Positions 7,185-7,954 of a stretch of DNA of 7,954 nt are shown here, one piece after another. Origin of the DNA: Candidatus Woesearchaeota archaeon (GTDB taxonomy: Archaea; Nanobdellota; Nanobdellia; Woesearchaeales; ARS49). Numbering within the stretch: the first letter of the stretch is position 1; every line of letters starts with the position of its first letter. The notes under the pieces are model-generated. The model made no database searches. It saw only the letters and a list, made by a program, of their open reading frames with translations, and was not told the origin of the DNA. The DNA lies in contig JACQMZ010000108.1 of the NCBI GenBank assembly GCA_016203345.1, forward strand, positions 1 through 7,954, given 5' to 3'. Position numbers and translations under genes: made by a program.

Positions 7185-7225
7185 GAATTTTCGAATTCGC
7201 GCATTAGCGCTCATTCAGAAAATTC
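7185..7225 (-). repeat. Structured palindrome PE3 (three-copy family), upstream of rps2
   Basis: This is a 41-nt inverted repeat. On the minus strand the outer arms are GAATTTTC and GAAAATTC (8 bp), with one unpaired T. The inner arms are GAAT/ATTC (GAAC/GTTC in the other copies, so the pair has changed on both sides). GA faces GA, and the apical stem GCGC/GCGC closes a TAAT loop. It ends 2 nt before the Shine-Dalgarno site of rps2 and 14 nt before its ATG. If rps2 is transcribed from the TATA box at 7091, the hairpin lies in the mRNA leader and could affect ribosome access. In that mRNA the mismatch would read UC facing UC, so the strand on which the family acts is open. Confidence 0.85.
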
Positions 7226-7227
7226 AC

Positions 7228-7232
7228 GGGAG
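7228..7232 (+). promoter_or_regulatory. Shine-Dalgarno site of rps2
   Basis: GGGAG lies 7 nt before ATG 7240, and its GGAG part matches the archaeal GGAGGTGAT consensus. It fixes the rps2 start at 7240 and not at the in-frame ATG at 7081. The palindrome PE3 abuts it. Confidence 0.65.
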
Positions 7233-7239
7233 AACAAAC

Positions 7240-7839
7240 ATGACTGAACAACAACTTTTAGTAGCACAAGACACGTATCTAAAATCCGGAATACACATCG
7301 GTACAAAGTTTCGAACCAAATACATGGAACAGTTCATTTACAAAACACGACCGGACGGATTGTCTGTGCTGAACTTGCAGAAAATTGACGAACGCATACG
7401 CTTGGCAGCAAACCTGTTAAGCCAATTCGCATCCAAAGACGTTCTCATAGTCTCCCGAAGGGAAAATGGCTGGAAAGCCGTGCGGGCATACGGCAAGCAC
7501 ACAGGAACAAAAGTCTTCGCAGGACGCTACCCGCCAGGCATCCTCACAAACCCACAACTGGACAGCTACATGGAAACCAAAATCATCCTCGTCACTGACG
7601 CGTGGCCAGACCGCAACGCAGTCCTTGACGCACAGCAAATCGGGCTTCCAGTCATCGCGCTGTGCGACACAAACACCGAGTCAAACATGATAGACCTTGT
7701 CGTACCGTGCAACAACAAAGGCAAAAAGTCACTCGGACTGCTGTTTTACATCCTCGCACGAGAATACCTGCGAATCAGAGGACAACTCGCCAAAGACGAA
7801 GAGCCGAAGTTCACTCTCGAAGAATTTACGGAAGAATAA
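7240..7839 (+). CDS. rps2: Small ribosomal subunit protein S2 (uS2), archaeal type
   Basis: The 199-aa protein is a structural component of the 30S subunit. Family signatures run through the whole length: GIHIGTK at 17-23, RPDGLSVLNLQKIDERI at 37-53, RYPPGILTNP at 96-105, ILVTDAWPDRNAVLDAQQIG at 116-135, GLPVIALCDTN at 135-145, and VVPCNNKGKKSLGLLFY at 154-170. A short acidic tail follows. The length fits archaeal uS2 (about 200 aa) and not the longer bacterial form with its coiled-coil insertion. The frame stays open upstream to 7081, but the extra 53 residues have no uS2 character and cross the TATA box and PE3, so the start at 7240 with its Shine-Dalgarno site is preferred. It is the only + strand gene here and runs against the 23S rRNA gene. 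The archaeal partners often found with rps2 (enolase, RNA polymerase subunits) are not adjacent. Confidence 0.97.
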   Translation: MTEQQLLVAQDTYLKSGIHIGTKFRTKYMEQFIYKTRPDGLSVLNLQKIDERIRLAANLLSQFASKDVLIVSRRENGWKAVRAYGKHTGTKVFAGRYPPGILTNPQLDSYMETKIILVTDAWPDRNAVLDAQQIGLPVIALCDTNTESNMIDLVVPCNNKGKKSLGLLFYILAREYLRIRGQLAKDEEPKFTLEEFTEE

Positions 7840-7854
7840 ATTAGGCCTTATAGA

Positions 7855-7954
7855 GAGCTTTGAATAACCCGTTAGTACGTGTTTAGCTTCTATCTTCGTT
7901 CGCTCACCGTAAGGTCTTTCGAGAACACGAATTCTCGAAAACCACCATACCCAT
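7855..7954 (-). rRNA. 23S rRNA, 3'-terminal part (partial, runs off the right edge)
   Basis: The minus strand contains AGCTAAACACGTACTAACGG (7888-7869), closely matching the conserved end of 23S rRNA (in E. coli GAGCTAACCGGTACTAATGA). It is preceded by TACGGTGAGCGAACGAAG, comparable to the helix 101 region of archaeal and bacterial 23S rRNA (TACGC..GAGG.AACGAGG). A perfect 9-bp hairpin at 7917-7940 (TTTCGAGAA/TTCTCGAAA) fits the variable helix 98 position. The mature 3' end is estimated near 7855, give or take 10 nt, from the distance past ACTAAC. The gap to the rps2 stop is therefore only about 15 nt. The call rests on recognition by eye of conserved blocks over about 100 nt. Confidence 0.78.

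Noticed and set aside
7081..7239. 53-residue N-terminal extension of S2 from ATG 7081
   Set aside because: The extra residues have no S2 character, the stretch contains the TATA box and PE3, and ATG 7240 has a good Shine-Dalgarno site and begins the conserved S2 sequence.
7917..7940. Perfect 9-bp inverted repeat near the right edge, considered as a fourth palindrome copy
   Set aside because: It lacks the GAAT...ATTC ends, the inner helix and the GA mismatch, and it fits a variable hairpin of the 23S rRNA 3' region.
1..7954. CRISPR array, insertion sequence or transposase gene
   Set aside because: No direct repeat-spacer pattern and no transposase-like protein are visible; the only repeats found are the three palindromes.

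Overview
The window looks archaeal. The only broadly conserved protein, at the right edge, is a ribosomal protein S2 of the short archaeal type (199 aa). Two of the start codons sit about 26 nt downstream of TATA boxes with no Shine-Dalgarno sequence, which is the archaeal leaderless arrangement. Two other starts have ribosome binding sites matching the archaeal GGAGGTGAT. A DPANN-type archaeon such as a woesearchaeote is possible from gene style, but I cannot establish this from the sequence.

Layout, right to left on the minus strand. The 3' end of a 23S rRNA enters at the right edge (about 7954-7855) and meets rps2 (+ strand, 7240-7839) tail to tail. A gap of about 165 nt holds a palindromic TATA box that could serve both directions. 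Leftward from it runs a three-gene unit with 4-nt overlaps: two polytopic GT-C/STT3-like membrane glycosyltransferase candidates (7069-5606 and 5609-4287) and a processive GT2 glycosyltransferase (4290-3052). A second TATA box (2994-3003) starts a two-gene unit of membrane-anchored thioredoxin-fold proteins, one short (207 aa) and one long (699 aa, with an unrecognised C-terminal half). The two overlap by 4 nt and are tandem paralogues. A partial gene (172 to the left edge) follows.

How the genes may fit together (inference): the GT2 enzyme and the two GT-C proteins would build or transfer an envelope glycan. The two thioredoxin-like proteins are predicted to sit outside the membrane and are rich in N-glycosylation sequons, so they may be acceptors, scaffolds or chaperones for that system. 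They lack the CxxC redox motif, so they are not ordinary oxidoreductases.

The most striking unexplained signal is a family of three 38-45 nt structured palindromes: PE1 at 212-249, PE2 at 3009-3053 and PE3 at 7185-7225. There is one in each of the three gaps between protein-coding genes. They share GAAT...ATTC ends, a single unpaired T, an inner 4-bp helix, a GA-opposite-GA internal mismatch and a GC-rich apical stem. The paired bases differ between copies in a compensatory way. I know of no named family that matches.
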